Shown: positions 1-13,315, numbered from the stretch's first letter. The stretch is DNA of 64,000 nucleotides from Lentinula raphanica (GCA_027919835.1 JANVFP010000002.1:1178001-1242000); one strand, 5' to 3'. A program made the numbers and translations. Notes: generated by a model not told the origin, from the sequence alone.

Positions 1-1071
1 CCTTGGTGCCCCCCGATGTACACATGAACTTTGAGGTTGTTACAGGATTGGAAGAGTCCTGCGGCTCAGGCGGGAGCATTTACCCTAGCAAATTGCATTG
101 CAATAGATTATCCATTCACAGTTTGTATTGGAAGAAGGCGGGGGCTGTTGGTGTTCGAATGGGGTTGTATTTTGATCCATACTTTGCATTATGCACTCCC
201 TGGATGAGGCTGTTTGAGGACAATCTTACGACATCGGACAGCGAACCATAAAAAAACTGAATCACAGTTTGTGCTACATTCTGTATCAGAAAAAGGAGGA
301 AAAAAGCTGCATCGATTTCCATTTGAGGGCGTTGTTTTGACCTGATGTTTGAATAGTTTTTGTTTGATGATGAGATGAGTCCGCACCGTATACCCTTTTA
401 TACCACAGGACTGTGATCGTCGTTGCGAGGGACTTACGAGGGACGACAAAAAATTTTTTTAGGGAGATGGGGGTTAGCATTTTTCGTATGGTGTTTGAAT
501 AGCTTGGTATTAGATCCATCTTTGTCACCTTCCCTGGCGCGACGGATGCTCATATGGATGAGGTTGTTACAGGACTGTTATCATTCCTGTTACGAGTTCC
601 AGAAGGGCACACCACCATGTTGGCGGTCATCAAATTATCAAGCAGAAATTGGGATACTATTTGTTTGGCAGTGGGAAAAAAGAGTTATGAATCTAGTATA
701 AAGACTAGGGAGAAACAACACGATCTCTCAGTCACTGCTGGTCGGTTACACCTTGGTGCGTTTTTCATACTACTACTTTTCTCGATGACATTACTAACTC
801 TCCACAATATCCCAGTTTGCTCACAACATTTGTTGTCTGGTTCGCTCAAGAAAAACTCCTTCATCTCGCTTTTACCAAAAAAATCTGTAAGTCGAGTTCT
901 TTCATTCACTAGATTTTAGCGCCTGATTATAATATCTGTATTCAAGTATAGCTCCTTTCGAGTCCTCAGGCCTCATCGTTCATCACTTATCATTTTTTTC
1001 ACATTCATCGTTCAAGGCAAGTCAAATCCGGCCTGAGCTTGGAAAGTGCTCAATCTAACACTCTATTCAGA
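1..1071. other. No confident gene; degenerate repeat-like DNA
   Basis: I see only short open frames on both strands, none with a believable splice pattern or a recognisable domain. Two stretches share the phrase gaggttgttacagga (near 31 and 559) and a ccttggtgc phrase recurs (near 1 and 751), which suggests worn copies of a repeat or transposon relic. The last 150 bases before 1072 are T/C-rich and could hold the promoter of the next gene. Confidence 0.4.
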
Positions 1072-1808
1072 ATGCATTTCCGAACCATCAGCATGATCTT
1101 CGTCGCTGTCATTTCATCTGCTGCATGTGCACTTCCGTTAGAGGATGTGAGTATCCGTATATATTGCTCGTTGACCCCTTCAAGGATTGATGAGTCGTCT
1201 GCTTGTCCTTATAGGTTCACTCAGGCCCCGGTGTCGTTCAAAGTACACAGGGTGAACATCTCGCTGTCCTATATCCCAGAACTGGACACATACGCGCACA
1301 CAGACCATCCAGACGGCCCATTGTGGGGTTACTGTACGTTCTAGAAGATTATGATGAAGTGGAACCGGGATCAGTCATCGACGAAGCAAATAGTCAGTTC
1401 ACAAACGATCTGGTCAGCGGGTCCGTCAATGTAGTCCTCAACTATGTTCTTACTCACCATGGGGGCTATGAAATCCAACTGGATCCACACAACCAATATC
1501 CACACCCTGTCGCTGGGCTCATAGCTAACGGTGTGACGGCCTGGTTGTTCAATGTACCTAGGATCCAGGGTGTAAATTGTTTAATCCGAATTTGGTTTAA
1601 CCTGGACGTTCGAGGTCAATATACGATCGGATTCTACCGAAACGAACATTCCCTTGACCAGAACACTCCTCTCTTCCAGCCGATGCGATTGCATTCTTCC
1701 GATCTCGCATTACTCGATCACATTTATGATCATCTGACAGGCCAACTTGATGTTCAGAGCGAGTTTGGGAGTCGACCGGGCTCCCCAAACCATCCCTCGC
1801 AACAGTGA
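1072..1808 (+). CDS. Small secreted protein of unknown function
   Basis: Two exons (1072-1146 and 1215-1808) joined across a 68-nt GT-AG intron give a protein of about 222 aa. The ATG at 1072 was chosen because it opens directly into a signal peptide: a short basic start (MHFR), a hydrophobic core (SMIFVAVISSAAC) and an Ala-rich cleavage region before LPLED. The mature part has no motif I recognise; it is moderately acidic (LEDYDEVEPGS) and ends in a Pro/Ser-rich tail. There are no obvious membrane segments after the signal, and few cysteines, so it does not look like a cysteine-knot effector. Extracellular or cell-wall location is inferred from the signal only. The next gene lies 2 kb away, so there is no useful context. 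Confidence 0.6.
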
Positions 1809-3851
1809 GAAAGAATTTGACCTCTTTCTCCGTAGCGAGGGCTGGTTTGAGGAGCCTGGCTCGGAGTAGGTTGTTGGGATTTATTGATTGTCTTCTGTAC
1901 ATATGTGATCAGTTCATAAATCCATATTGTATGTTTCAGTAGTCTCCCCTAGGCAGACTCTCACAAGACAAGCTTGTTTCTGAGCCTGCATAATCAGGTG
2001 CTTGATTCACCAGTTCATGAGATAGCAGATGATCACAAATGACTCACCGTCCAACAGAACTAAGCTCGAGAGATACCCACATGGTCTTGGGCGAATGGGC
2101 CTTGACTCTGATGCGAAGGCCCTGCGTGAATGCTGAATATTGAGATGTTGAATGATTGTACATAGTCTGAGAACAATATGAATACGGGGCGACGAGAAAT
2201 ACGAGGAATTTTCATTTCCGAACAACCAACCTCCAGGATCGGGACTCGGATGGGGACGACTTGACAATGACAGGGGCTTGTGCATGTTCATAGAGGTGAA
2301 GAGGGCGCCAATGAGCAGTGCAAGAGGAGAAGCCTAGGATGGACGGAGATGAGATAGAGTTGGTACCCCCGAGGTTAATGTTTGAAGCTGCTTCAAATCG
2401 ATGAACTTCCCGTCGATATTCTCTAAAAAGACGTTCGCAAAATCGAGCGCCGTTTGATGTGACCTAGAGGTAGACGGGGAGGGCAAACGTATTCCGCTGT
2501 GTGGTCAGTGCCTTGTGCACACAGAAACAAAAAGATCAGCCCAGTTTCACAGGTATCGACCGTCGTCACCGTGGACGCGAGCTTTGAACTCCATTGCTAT
2601 GCTTGATTTTCTAAGGAAGGTTCAACGGTCATCTCTTGAGCGCTACGCATCGAAGATAGCACATCTACACTGAGTTTGAGACAGAAGAGCGAAATTGATA
2701 GGTAGAACGCAGTGGAGTCCTTCACCCATTTAAAGTTTCATGAGAACGAAGGGGATATCTCGATGTAACTTTCGTTTCGACGCCTATGGGTCTCCGATTG
2801 CTAAGTGAAGAAGAGGAAGTGGTTGCTAGTCCAAGTGAGACGCGTACCATCACGTACCCAGGTCGCGTTCAATCTGGAGGAGATACTTGATAGTGATTTG
2901 TCGCTTGTTGAAATTGGGGATATGTGAGGCCTTCAAACCTATCTAATAATTTGGAGATATGTACCGAGAAGTTTGCCAAGTGAGTGCTCCAAAACGCCGC
3001 CTTCCTGCTTGATGTCATCCATCGATACCAGTCGATGCCTTGCACGTCTAAAAGTAAGTCGTACACGTGTGCCGAATGCAAAATCAAGTTTCTTCTGGTG
3101 AAAACTGGAAGCGAGAGATAGCTTTTGTGTTTTGGAACTGCTTATAGGCGCGACGTGAAGTGATCGTAGGGATTTTCGATGATTCAAGGCATGAACTTGA
3201 GTTCCTCAGGACAGGCTGTTCTGAGGCTGGAATCTCCCTAGACTTTTTTACACGCAAAGACGCATCTGTATTGTTAGTTGCTGCATCGCTGAAAAGCATG
3301 TGTGCGGAGAAGGAGTCTTTGACGCGTTCAAAAGTGGTTTCATGAGCCTGAACTCTGCGTCGGAGATGGCCATGAGCGAAGCCATTGGAGATGGTGTGTC
3401 TTTCTCACCCTTCGTCAAGTTCCTCAAATGAACTTCATTACTCAATCCACTGTTTCTTCTGCAGCTTGCCCTATATTTGAAGACTCTTAGGGTTGATTAG
3501 TATTCTCTGATTCTCTGTTGCAATTTATTTGTCGTGAAACTGTGGTTCTGAGAAGTGGCTTTGGTCTGTTCCCCATGTCGCCGCATTGGAATTTACAACG
3601 TTTTTATACACATAGGAGAACTGATTGTGAATGCAAAGAAATCGAAGGTGTATGTCGATGACGGTGATGAGCACAGGTAGTTCTTACATAAGCGTTAGCG
3701 GGCGCTTAACGTGAGTCGGAAAAGGCGGCGAATATTAGCGCCGAGATATCAAGTCAATACGGTTACCCAAAATTCTCACCGTCCTCACTGTGTTCGTAAC
3801 CCTCAATGCCCAGAGCGATATTCTATCAAACCCCATTATTTCATCAATACG
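1809..3851. other. No confident gene in about 2 kb
   Basis: Several minus-strand frames of 60-100 codons exist but none can be extended through plausible splice sites. The best plus-strand candidate is a short frame starting at the ATG at 3160 (begins MIVGIFDDSRHELEFLRTG) followed in another frame by a stretch ending near 3431; without a homologue I cannot decide whether it is a small gene, a relic or chance. Confidence 0.35.
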
Positions 3852-6800
3852 ATGTCTAAAGCTTCTTTCACGAGAACTTCCAAAGCTTCAACCAAGCACT
3901 CAACCACCGAAGACATGGGCAAACGCACAAAAACAACTAAGAATTTGGGTGTAAGCAGTTTTGCATTCACACCGGGTAACGCCACATATGAGCTTCATGC
4001 AGATGCCAGAGAAGATACTCACAACCTCAAACTTGGAGGACGAGCAAACACGAAGTGACGTATGCAAAGTCGCTGACTTGAAAGTAGTCTCGGATGAAGC
4101 GGAGGGTGTGGTCTATGTTGATCGTTTCGGGCGACATCGAGATATTTCCTTGGAGGTGTGTTGACTTCCAAAGAATTATCTGACTGTCTTCGCTGACTTG
4201 GCCTGTATTCTCAGGAAGAAGGACAACCATGTAGTACTTCATCCGAAGGCGAACTTGTTCGTTTCTACCTCGAATCATCTTCAATGAATAACCAGAAGGA
4301 TATGCCTAGGTGCTTCCAACAATCTCTTCCTATGTGTCTGAGGTCTGTCGGAATTTCGATCGTGGGTTCTGCGAATGGGGCTCGAGATGCCATCGTGTAC
4401 ATCATTTGAATATGCAAATTGAGGTGCGTCGTCTCTACTATACAACTTGGCGCACACTCTCAACTCTCACAGGTGAATAAAAGTGTTCTCAAGGATATTC
4501 TGCAAATCCATGTGACAAAAGTGAATGTCAGCTATCTAAGTGTATCGAGGTTTGTCTAACACTATTTAGGTCGAAAGGACCCGCGCGGTCATAAACGAAG
4601 TATGCAAACTGTCTCTTGAAGATCGTTGTCGTTACGGGCAGTATTGTTGTCGAATTCATTTAACCTCACCAACCCGTTCATCCTCTGGTGCGAATATCTG
4701 CCGATACTCACCGACAGAAGGCGGATTGGAACTGCCAGACTCCTTAAGCTTGAAGAGTTTGTCTCCGTTGGTAATGTTTGGCTCGTTACTCAGGTGTTCA
4801 CGGTGTTTGACTGAAATCATTCACCAGACATGCGACACCTTGCCCGAAGACTGTTATCCAACTTCACCACTAGAGGAGTTCATGGTCAAATTAGGATTAC
4901 ACTCGTCTCCCAAACAATCCCTTTTAAACATACCGGCCGAAAAATGGGATTACGAAACAGACGCAACCGCCTGGCTTGACAGCCAAAGCGATGGTTCATC
5001 AACAACGACAGTAAGAGCATCGTTGTATCTTACTGCTCGTTGAGTGCTCATTGCAATCAGAATTCTATAGACAGTAGTGTTTCTTCTTTGGAGTCAACAG
5101 AGCGTGTTATGCACCCTCCTCCCAAGAGCTCTGAAACATGTAGGCGATGGCTGAGGGGAATTTGTGAAAGGGGGTATACTTGTCGGTATATTCATGGCGA
5201 TCTGGAATACGATCGACCCAACCTGGTGAGTTCTACGTTATATGAACCAAAGCCAATATCCAATCTTTTCATCGTAGCCTCCAAGCTATCGACCTCCTGT
5301 ACCAAGCTTTTACATGGCCACCGTACACGATCACATGCGAGTCAAGTTTGCCGCTGGGTTCGAGGTCCAAGAAGTAGTCACTGGATTCGAAACTCCGTGG
5401 CTATTCCTCTACAATATCCCAAATTATGTATCTTCGGATGAAATTCTGCAGCTTCTCTCCAAACACGGCACAGTGCGAGTTCTTCGTGTGGAAGCTAGCG
5501 GTCAACGAGGGACGCTCCAAGCGCGCGCACAGTTCTCTAGTGATATCGAAGCACGAAATGCGAACGTTGTTATCAACGGCTCGCGGCATTGGGACTCCAT
5601 TATTTCCACGCAACTTCCCATCAGCAATGCTCATGGTCGTGACGCATCGATTCGGGATACAGCCGTTCGGATTGAATGGGAGGCACCGAGCATTATTGGT
5701 TATGCAGGCTATCCCACCGAGCAACAAGCAAAGAACGCCATCTCCATTGCTAAGGCTACATATGCGCAAACATATGTTTCGGCGCATATGTATTCTGGGC
5801 TCCCTCAGATGGACGCGTACACTGTCCGCTTTCGTAACCTCCCGATAGGCACGACCAAAGAACAGATGAAGAAATATTCTCATCCGTCTGATATGAACTG
5901 GACGAGGCCCAACTACACCTCTGTTGATGAGGTGGTCAGATACCTCCGGTACAAACTTGAGCAGCTTGGCTCGGACATCGTGAGCTTTGACGTACTATCC
6001 TCGCCCCATCGTGATGGGCAGGTTAGGGCATGGGTATATTTCACCACTTCCGCTGCTGCAAAGTCAGCATGCAATTTCCTCCATCTCCGTAAACCCTTGT
6101 GCACAGGCAGAACTCGTATCTTTGCTCATAATGTGCAAACGCTTTCTTACTCTATTCCCAAGGACCAGTATGAACAGATAAAAGAGGATCTCGCTGCCTT
6201 CCGCGATAAGCTGCGTCGCGAAATTCCTGGCACAACTTTTGCTCTCTGGCCTGGTAATTCCTCGGTTACTGTTCGACTATCTGCAACGGACGGAAAAGAT
6301 CTCAAAAATCTGAAGGCCGAGTTTGAGAAACTCCGTGGAGGCGAGACAGTGAAGAATAATGGAGAGGTGGTTTGGGATCGATTCTTCGGTCTCCCCGCAG
6401 GTAGATCGTATCTTCGAAAGCTCGAGATTAACCATCGCGGAATCACAATCCGAGAGAGTCCTACCAGACGTAGGCTCATCTTATTTGGCCAATCTGGTGT
6501 CCGGGACACTGTCAGAGCTGCTATAATCCACAAGCACGACGAACTCCAAGTCGCAGAAAAGCGCACATTCCCCCTTGGTCCTCTAACCGGCCCATTCATG
6601 CATTTTGAATTCCCGGCACTTTCCGAAACCTTGGGTTCCGAAAAACTCTTCCTAGACTTGTGGAAGCGTGAGCTGGTAGTCAGTGGTCGCGCTAATGATT
6701 TCCGCAGCGCTTCCCAGGCCGTTCAGAGGATTCGACGCCGACAGGATCCTCGTTTGCAGCAAGGTGTTGCTTCTTGTCCGGTATGCCTCGGGGAAGTTGA

Positions 6801-7413
6801 CTGTCCAGTGAGCCTTTCACAGTGTGGACACAGCTACTGTCGGGCTTGTCTGATTGGCTATCTTCATGCCGCTATGGACAACAAGTTCTTCCCATTGACA
6901 TGCCTCGGGGACAATAACAAGTGCTCATGTCTTTTCCCCATCTCGCTCACCCGTCAACTTCTCTCAGCTGATGAATTCGATTCGTTCATCGAGGCTGCTT
7001 TCGAAGCCTATATTCATCAACGACCTGATGAGTTTCATTATTGTCCCTCCCCTGACTGCATGCAAGTCTACCGACCTGCTCCAAGCGGGAACGTCTTGCA
7101 ATGTCCGTCATGCTTGCTTCGTATATGTCCACAATGTCATGTTGAGCAGCATGATGGATTTGAGTGTCCCGATCGGGATGGCGGAGACCATCTCTTCAAT
7201 GAGTGGGTGAAAGCCCATAATGTCCAAAACTGTCCTTCGTGTAAGGTTCCTATCGAGAGAGCAGAAGGTTGCAACCATGTCACCTGTATTTGCTGTCGGA
7301 CCCACATCTGCTGGGTCTGTATGCAAACTTTTCCAAGAGGGGATGGGATATATAATCATATGCGCGTTGAGCATGGAGGTATAGGAAATGCATTTGATGA
7401 TGATGGTTTGTGA
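3852..7413 (+). CDS. RBR-type E3 ubiquitin ligase with three CCCH zinc fingers
   Basis: Eight exons (introns 3951-4002, 4156-4214, 4257-4309, 4424-4472, 4521-4569, 5011-5060, 5226-5277) keep frame and give about 1065 aa. Three CCCH fingers of spacing C-x7-C-x5-C-x3-H lie near residues 111, 164 and 326 (for example CRRWLRGICERGYTCRYIH). A middle region of about 500 residues looks RRM/KH-like. From about residue 854 comes a RING1 (CPVC, CGHSYC), an in-between-RING domain (YCPSPDC to CPQCH) and a RING2 (CPSCKVPIERAEGCNHVTC). The Cys of GCN, about residue 1019, aligns with the thioester-forming Cys of the Parkin/HHARI family, so a two-step ubiquitin transfer is predicted. CCCH and RRM-like parts suggest an RNA-bound ligase; that is inference. 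The donor of intron 3 (gttcgt) is weak, so exon 3 is the least certain. It converges on the Sin1 gene 190 bp downstream. Confidence 0.85.
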
Positions 7414-7604
7414 ATTCAACTTTGTAGCCTCAGTGAACGATGGATCTGTATCTGTGTCCTACCGGATAATGTTGTACGTCTATCTTTATTGTTGTATCCC
7501 TATTCTAGAGCACAATCGTCCCCAATTTATTTCTTCAATTTACAACTACCCCATGTATACTATGTAATATCAAACAGGATGATCTGTTACAACAATGTAC
7601 AATC

Positions 7605-10562
7605 CTAGCGTAAGGTGCGGTCTTCGCCGACATGTCTACTCCGTCTGGATTTGCTCACTGTACTTGAACGTTCGAGAGCAGCCTTCAGAGATTTGACAGT
7701 TTGCACGATCTCATCTGAGGAGGACATTAGAATTTTCCTTCAATCGAAGCATGAATGGGTACATACTTGCTAACTTAGGCGTCTCTGCCTCGAAAACGTA
7801 TCGTTTATCGCCACCTGCACGACTATAGACGAGCTTGAAGTTGTTAGGTGTTTTTAGTGATTGCTGACAATCAACTATGGTCTTTATGTGGTAAGAAATT
7901 GTCCGACCGCTGTCGAAAACCTTGGCAGCCTTATTCGTTGACGGCATTATCTATGAAGATGGTTTGTCTTTCGTTCAGACAATGTGGAGAAGGCACTCAC
8001 ATGGACATATTGACCATCGATAGCCAAAGTCTTTTCCTGACGAGCAACCAGCATGGGTAACTTGCGATATATGGTATATTTCTGCATCATCAAACAGAGT
8101 TTAGTTCCCGAACATGGCAGCGATTGCGAATTCAAACCTTGTATGCAGCCGTAAAGTCCAATGTTCCCGAAAGCTTCACTTCCGGACTGTCCGACATCCG
8201 TTTGAAGATCGACGCTAACATCAGCATGAGCATGAGCCAAATCAAGTTAATGTTATTTTTACCGTTAGGGTCTGTTGTACGACCGGCTTTCATAACGTCA
8301 ACACCCATTTGAGGAAGCATACTCTTCTTGACTAGCAACAGCTCCCGTTTTCCCTGTAAACTTGCCACTGTTCGATCCAGAGGGATAAACAACCTCCCAT
8401 CCGTTAACAGTAACGCAAAATCACCCGAATTGGCAATTTTGCGTTTACGACACACCAGTTCCAGTACTTCTTGCATATACATCCCGGACGAGACTGGAAT
8501 AGTGGTCGAAACGTGTACAGCGTCTGCGTTATCCGCAATCCTAACTCGGAGGAACATCTGTGGTCCGTGACTGGATATGGGACCGAGACTTGTTGAGAGC
8601 GGAACCGAGCCATTGATGAGAGAAGAGCTGAAAGTCGCGCTGGAGCTTTGAGCACCAGCGTAGGGTACCGTGAGGGCAGGGGATTTTCCTGTATCAGGCT
8701 TCCGAGCACCACTTGTTCTCGACGGCCGTCGTTGGATTTTGCTTTCAAGGATCTGATTTTGAGCAACTGGGCTGGATAGTTAGTTTCAGGATGCCAGATG
8801 AGTGTAGTTTGATATGAACCTTGACTAGATGTAGCTTCGATGACCGCGTATCCATCGGCATTGAATTTAGCGATTTTTCCAGAACGATCAGGTGCTGCGT
8901 TGTAAATGATTGGTCGAGAGCAGATACGGATGTATGGAGTGATACATACGAGGAAAATCGTCGTCGACCTCGCCATCATCTTCAGTCAATCTCAATACCC
9001 AGCCGATTGCAGACAGACGGATCTCTCTGGCTTTCTCTCCCTCTTCACCCTGCGGGATCCCTTCGTCCAGCTTCGGAAGCCATCCTTCCTCCCAGTAATT
9101 CCATAGTGCAAATCCAATGACTTCTTCTACAGTCGCATCTTTCCTCACATTGAGTTCCATTGCCTTTCCTCTTGGCTCGCGAGCGTGAGGGAAGAACACA
9201 GAGACATTAGTGGCAGCTGCTTCACTTCTACCTGAGATAGCAGCATACAATTCGGCAAAGGGATTCGAGGAGTTGCTCGTTGCGCCAAGCATAGCAGTGA
9301 GCGCTGATGGAAGCGGTCGCAAAGGCGTTACGACTTTTCGTGTGAATGATATCTGATTGCTTGAGGAATGTTGTGATACAGAGCCAGAAGATGTCGGATG
9401 TGTAGCCGATTTGGAAAGCGGAACAGCATTTGGGCGACGGGAGGAAACAAGAGAGGTTTTGGTAGCGTTGTTAGTTTCTGGATCTGTGGGAGCAGATCGA
9501 GTGTGGGCTGCGACATCGCCGCCTTCTGAAACTGGACTGAGTCTCGGTCGAGCAGAAGAAGCCAAAGGAACAGAGGAATTGACAGATGGTAATGAGTTGG
9601 AGACATCTGAAGCACTGTCGGAATTCACGGGTCGAGTAGCAGCAAAATCGCTGAATTCAAGGTTAGTCGACAAGCATGAGGTTGTAGAGGAGTGGTACGC
9701 TCACGGATCAAACTCATCCCCGTCATCCATACTATCATCATCATCCTGATCAAAGTCAGAATCTGGTGAGTCGTCATCCACGATGTGGATTTCTTCTTCA
9801 GATGAACTGTCGTCGAGGGTGGGATCCGGCTTGGGAGGTCCAGCAGCAGCAGGCCCATCGTTTGTTTGTCCTCTTCTGGCTGCCATTCCTGCCATTCTGA
9901 TCCGTCTTCGCGCTTCCATTTCCGCTGCACCTTTGAATTTGGGGATGAACTGAACGACCTTCTGCACCGGTGCTTCCGTTACAACGGTTGGTTCGACAAT
10001 TGTAACATTGAGCTTGGTTGAATCTGGGTGCGATGAGCTGCCTGGTTCTTCGGCAGAATTCTTGCTCGGAACGCTGTCCAAAACAGTCGCAGCGACCGGG
10101 GCACTGGATGTTGCATTCAAAACGGAGTCTTGCTGAACAGGTGCATTCTCCGGGATAAAGTTTTGGACCTCTGAGGATTTGCTTAACCTCTTGGAAACGG
10201 AAGCTCGTTTTGCGTTCACTCTAAGACCTAATCCGCCAGACCTACGACCCATGATAGTCTGTGTATGCTTCAAACGAGCACCAGGAAAACCAAGAGGTCG
10301 TTCTACTTCATCCTCACTTATAGTCGGACTTGACGGTTGATCTAGTTCTGGCCATCGATCATCGTCTGCTAGACCTGCAGTACAGATGTACGGGTTGGAA
10401 TTGTAAGAAGGGTCGAGCGATATAATTCTAGCACCGTATGGGTCCTCTATATCGCGTAGATAGGAGAGACGAAGACTGTGAATCAGATAGCTATGAAATA
10501 TGAGGATAAACGAGTCTTAAAGAGTGATGCTGCGCTCACGAAGTGTCGCTAATGAGGGACAT
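7605..10562 (-). CDS. TORC2 subunit Sin1/Avo1
   Basis: A multi-exon minus-strand gene starting at the ATG complementary to 10560-10562 (MSLISDTS, then intron, then YLIHSLRLSYLRDIED). The order of parts is that of Sin1/Avo1: a conserved N-terminal segment, a long Ser/Asp-rich linker with an acidic run (near 9720-9800), the CRIM domain (PFAELYAAISGR through IGWVLRLTEDDGEVDDDFP, about 8960-9250), a Ras-binding-like ubiquitin fold (QEVLELVCRKRKI, about 8330-8490) and a C-terminal PH domain (KYTIYRKLPMLV to KRYVFEAETPKL). The last exon, after an intron with a gtatgt donor at about 7765, ends at the TAG complementary to 7605-7607. In yeasts this subunit binds TORC2 substrates such as AGC kinases through CRIM and targets the complex to the plasma membrane through PH. 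It shares a 181-bp divergent promoter with the AMSH gene. Confidence 0.9.
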
Positions 10563-10743
10563 GTTAATCTTCAGAATCAAAAGGCTATTGGACGGCCGCT
10601 TAAACGAACGCTAAACGAACGCGTATAGAATAAGGTTGCTCATCAGTAGTCACGTGGTAGAGTACCTATGTAAGCGCCGCAGTGCAACTTGAGCTGAGCT
10701 CGAATTGCTCTCGACTTTCACCGTCAATCTCACTTCCCTCTAA
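10563..10743. promoter_or_regulatory. Shared divergent promoter of Sin1 and AMSH genes
   Basis: Only 181 bases separate the two start codons, so both promoters must lie here or reach into the neighbouring gene. The segment includes the repeated phrase gaacg (taaacgaacgctaaacgaacg, 10601-10621) and a CACGTG E-box inside gtcacgtggt (about 10650), a site used by basic helix-loop-helix factors. No TATA box is obvious. Confidence 0.45.
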
Positions 10744-12964
10744 ATGTCACACAATCAGCACTCGCAACGCCCACAGCGCAGACCCGCTCTCATATCAGAA
10801 CTTGCAGTCCGTGCTCAACAAACTAATTGGAACGAGAACGGAACGTTCAAGGACTTCCTCAGGTTAGCCGAAAAGTACAGAAGGGAAGGAAAGGAGGCTT
10901 TCGATAGAGATGAACTAGAGGAAGCTTTTGTAGCTTTCGCTCGGAGTGCTTCGATTGTGCTTGAGAAACTGCCTGCTCATCGCGATTATCATACATCCTT
11001 AACCAATGCTCAACGGAATAACTTGAGTTTGGTGAGTCTCTGTGCCACATTTTTCAATTGAGGTTGATGTCGTTTCCCTCTAGAATGGTCAAGAACTGAT
11101 TGATAACTTGGGCTATTTGAAGCCTAAACTACTTGATCGATACGACACCTGGCAAGCTCAAAATCCAGACAGAGGTGACACGCCTCCTCCAACTGAATCT
11201 CTACCTTCACAGCAGCAGCAGCAGCAGCAGCAGCAGCGTGGCAGAATAGTCGCAGAGGAAGCTAGGAGAGCGCAACAAGAGGCAGATCTTGCTCGTCAAA
11301 GACAACTAGAACAGCCGCGACAGCCACCGCCCCCGCGTGATCCCGCCTCGAATTCCGGAGTTCTGTCCTCGACAGCTGCCTCGGTAATCTCGTCTACACA
11401 TGAATCAGATCAGCGACATCAAAGGCAACAAGAAGAGATGCATTCTCGCAGTCAAGAACTCTCGAGGCGTAAACAAGAGGAGAGACTGCGGATGCATTCT
11501 TCGTCTCCGTCCATATCATCCACGATGGTTACAACCCCTTCCTCTTCTATGACCATGCCGACACCTTCTACCGTTGCGACTTCTCCTGGCCCTTCATTAT
11601 CTTCTGCAGCAAGCTTGTATCACGCCGCATCTAAGCAATCATCTGTTGCATATCAGCCTCCGCCCGTATCGCAGCCAAACATGTATAGGTCTATATCACA
11701 ACAGGCACCATTGAAACTTCCACTCGAATCTCCTTCGCGAATGGAAGATGACACTACAGATTCTGAAACAGATAACTGGTCAGGTTCTCAGCGCTTTTCA
11801 ACTCCAGCCAAATCATCACGCAGGTACTTTTTTTGTTCTCCCTTGTCCATCGATGCATTCAATTGACTATGTCATATCAGTCCATATCCACCTCCCCTTA
11901 CTACGATGTCACCACCACCTCCAGATCGAATAGAATACCCCAAACTGATGAGTCTTCACCAGAAGGCACAGGGATACAGACCTTCGCAGGATTCCATGTT
12001 CACGCAGACTTGGAATCGGGATCATTATAGCTTCTCAGATGCCTTTCCCCAACGCGAGAATCATCATCCTCTCCCTCAGCCACCTTCTCAACCTCCATAT
12101 GCTGGTCCACATCAGACGGCACCTGCACCGCCTGTTCCCACAGAATCAAAACCATCTAACTCATCACCATCATCAAACTCTCCGGCATCACCTGGTGGTC
12201 TGAAGATTGTTCATCTCCCTCGGGATTGTCTTAATCGATTCCTGACTATCGCCAAAGTCAACACAGCACGCAATCGGGAGACATGCGGATTGTTACTGGG
12301 CAAGGATCGTGGAAGCAAATATGTAGTTACGACACTCTTGATTCCTAAACAACACTCTACTAGCGACACTTGTACAATGGACGAAGAGGAGTCGATACTC
12401 CAAGTTACGGAAGAAAGAGGACTTATTACATTAGGATGGGTAAGTCTCCATCTATTTGTCACAAATGCGGCTGATACTATTTTCTCTAGATTCATACGCA
12501 TCCTTCTCAGTCGTGTAAGTATTTGAATACTCCAATCTTTGCGTGCTCATACCGTTCGCTTCAGGCTTCATGTCCTCTGTCGACTTACACACGCACTCTG
12601 CGTTCCAACGTATGCTACCGGAATCTTTCGCTGTGGTTTGTGCTCCTAGCTCTATACCAAAGTAGGTGGATCTAGTCATTCATGGTACCGTTTCCGACTG
12701 TTTTTTCTCGTGGTTTATCAGCTTTGGAATTTTCCGGTTGACGGATCCTCCGGGCTTGAGCCTTATCTTAGGTTGTAATGCGAAAGAGGCATTCCATCCA
12801 CATCCTGACGCACCAATCTATACGGTGAGTATGTTTCTTTGACAATCACCTTTCTGATTTCAAAATTCGGCAATTTATCACTCACTCTTGATACGACTTA
12901 GGATGCAGAACGCGGGCACGTTCAAATGAAGGACATCAGTCTGGAGATTGTGGATATCCGGTAG
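10744..12964 (+). CDS. AMSH/STAMBP-type JAMM deubiquitinase
   Basis: Seven exons (introns 11032-11083, 11824-11880, 12440-12489, 12515-12564, 12662-12721, 12825-12901) sum to 625 codons in frame, a 624-aa protein. The N-terminus ([19 protein letters not shown], then an alpha-helical [14 protein letters not shown] block) matches the USP8-dimerisation/MIT-like domain of AMSH. A long Gln/Ser/Pro-rich linker with a nine-Gln run follows. The C-terminal MPN+ domain has the full JAMM zinc site: Glu in [10 protein letters not shown], then [14 protein letters not shown] (His-x-His, Ser, Asp). Enzymes of this family cut Lys63-linked ubiquitin chains on endosomal cargo and bind ESCRT-0. The fission yeast member is Sst2. 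Function at endosomes is inferred from the family. Confidence 0.92.
11210..11236 (+). repeat. (CAG)9 microsatellite coding polyglutamine
   Basis: Nine perfect CAG codons inside the linker of the AMSH-like gene. It is in frame, so length changes would only alter a polyglutamine run. Confidence 0.95.
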
Positions 12965-13315
12965 TCCGCCGTCGACAAGCTGTCCTCTACTTTGGATTTG
13001 TGATTCTTCTTTGCCGAGCATGTTTCTGTGTACATCATGCTTCTAACCAACGACCTCTCTCACTTTGCATTGGGTATGCGAACCATGTAAGCTTGCATTT
13101 TAGTTGTATTTATGTCAATCATCAGCCGTATGTAGCTTTATCGCATAGTATTCTCAAAAATCAATTGTGGCCTTCCGCGATGGCAGAATCTTTGTCTTCA
13201 CTGATGACGCAATACAAGATTTTCGTTATCTTAAAAGCAATCAGCTCTGCTTATTGGTAATCCAAACAAAACTTGTTTCTTGACCACCATCTTTCCTAAC
13301 AACAAAGTATAAAAA

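Noticed and set aside
2007..2291. 94-codon minus-strand frame
   Set aside because: Non-conserved look, no splice continuation and no domain; not supported as a gene.
5401..5883. 160-codon antisense frame opposite the RBR gene
   Set aside because: It is a shadow of a well-supported coding exon; its composition is that of reversed coding DNA.
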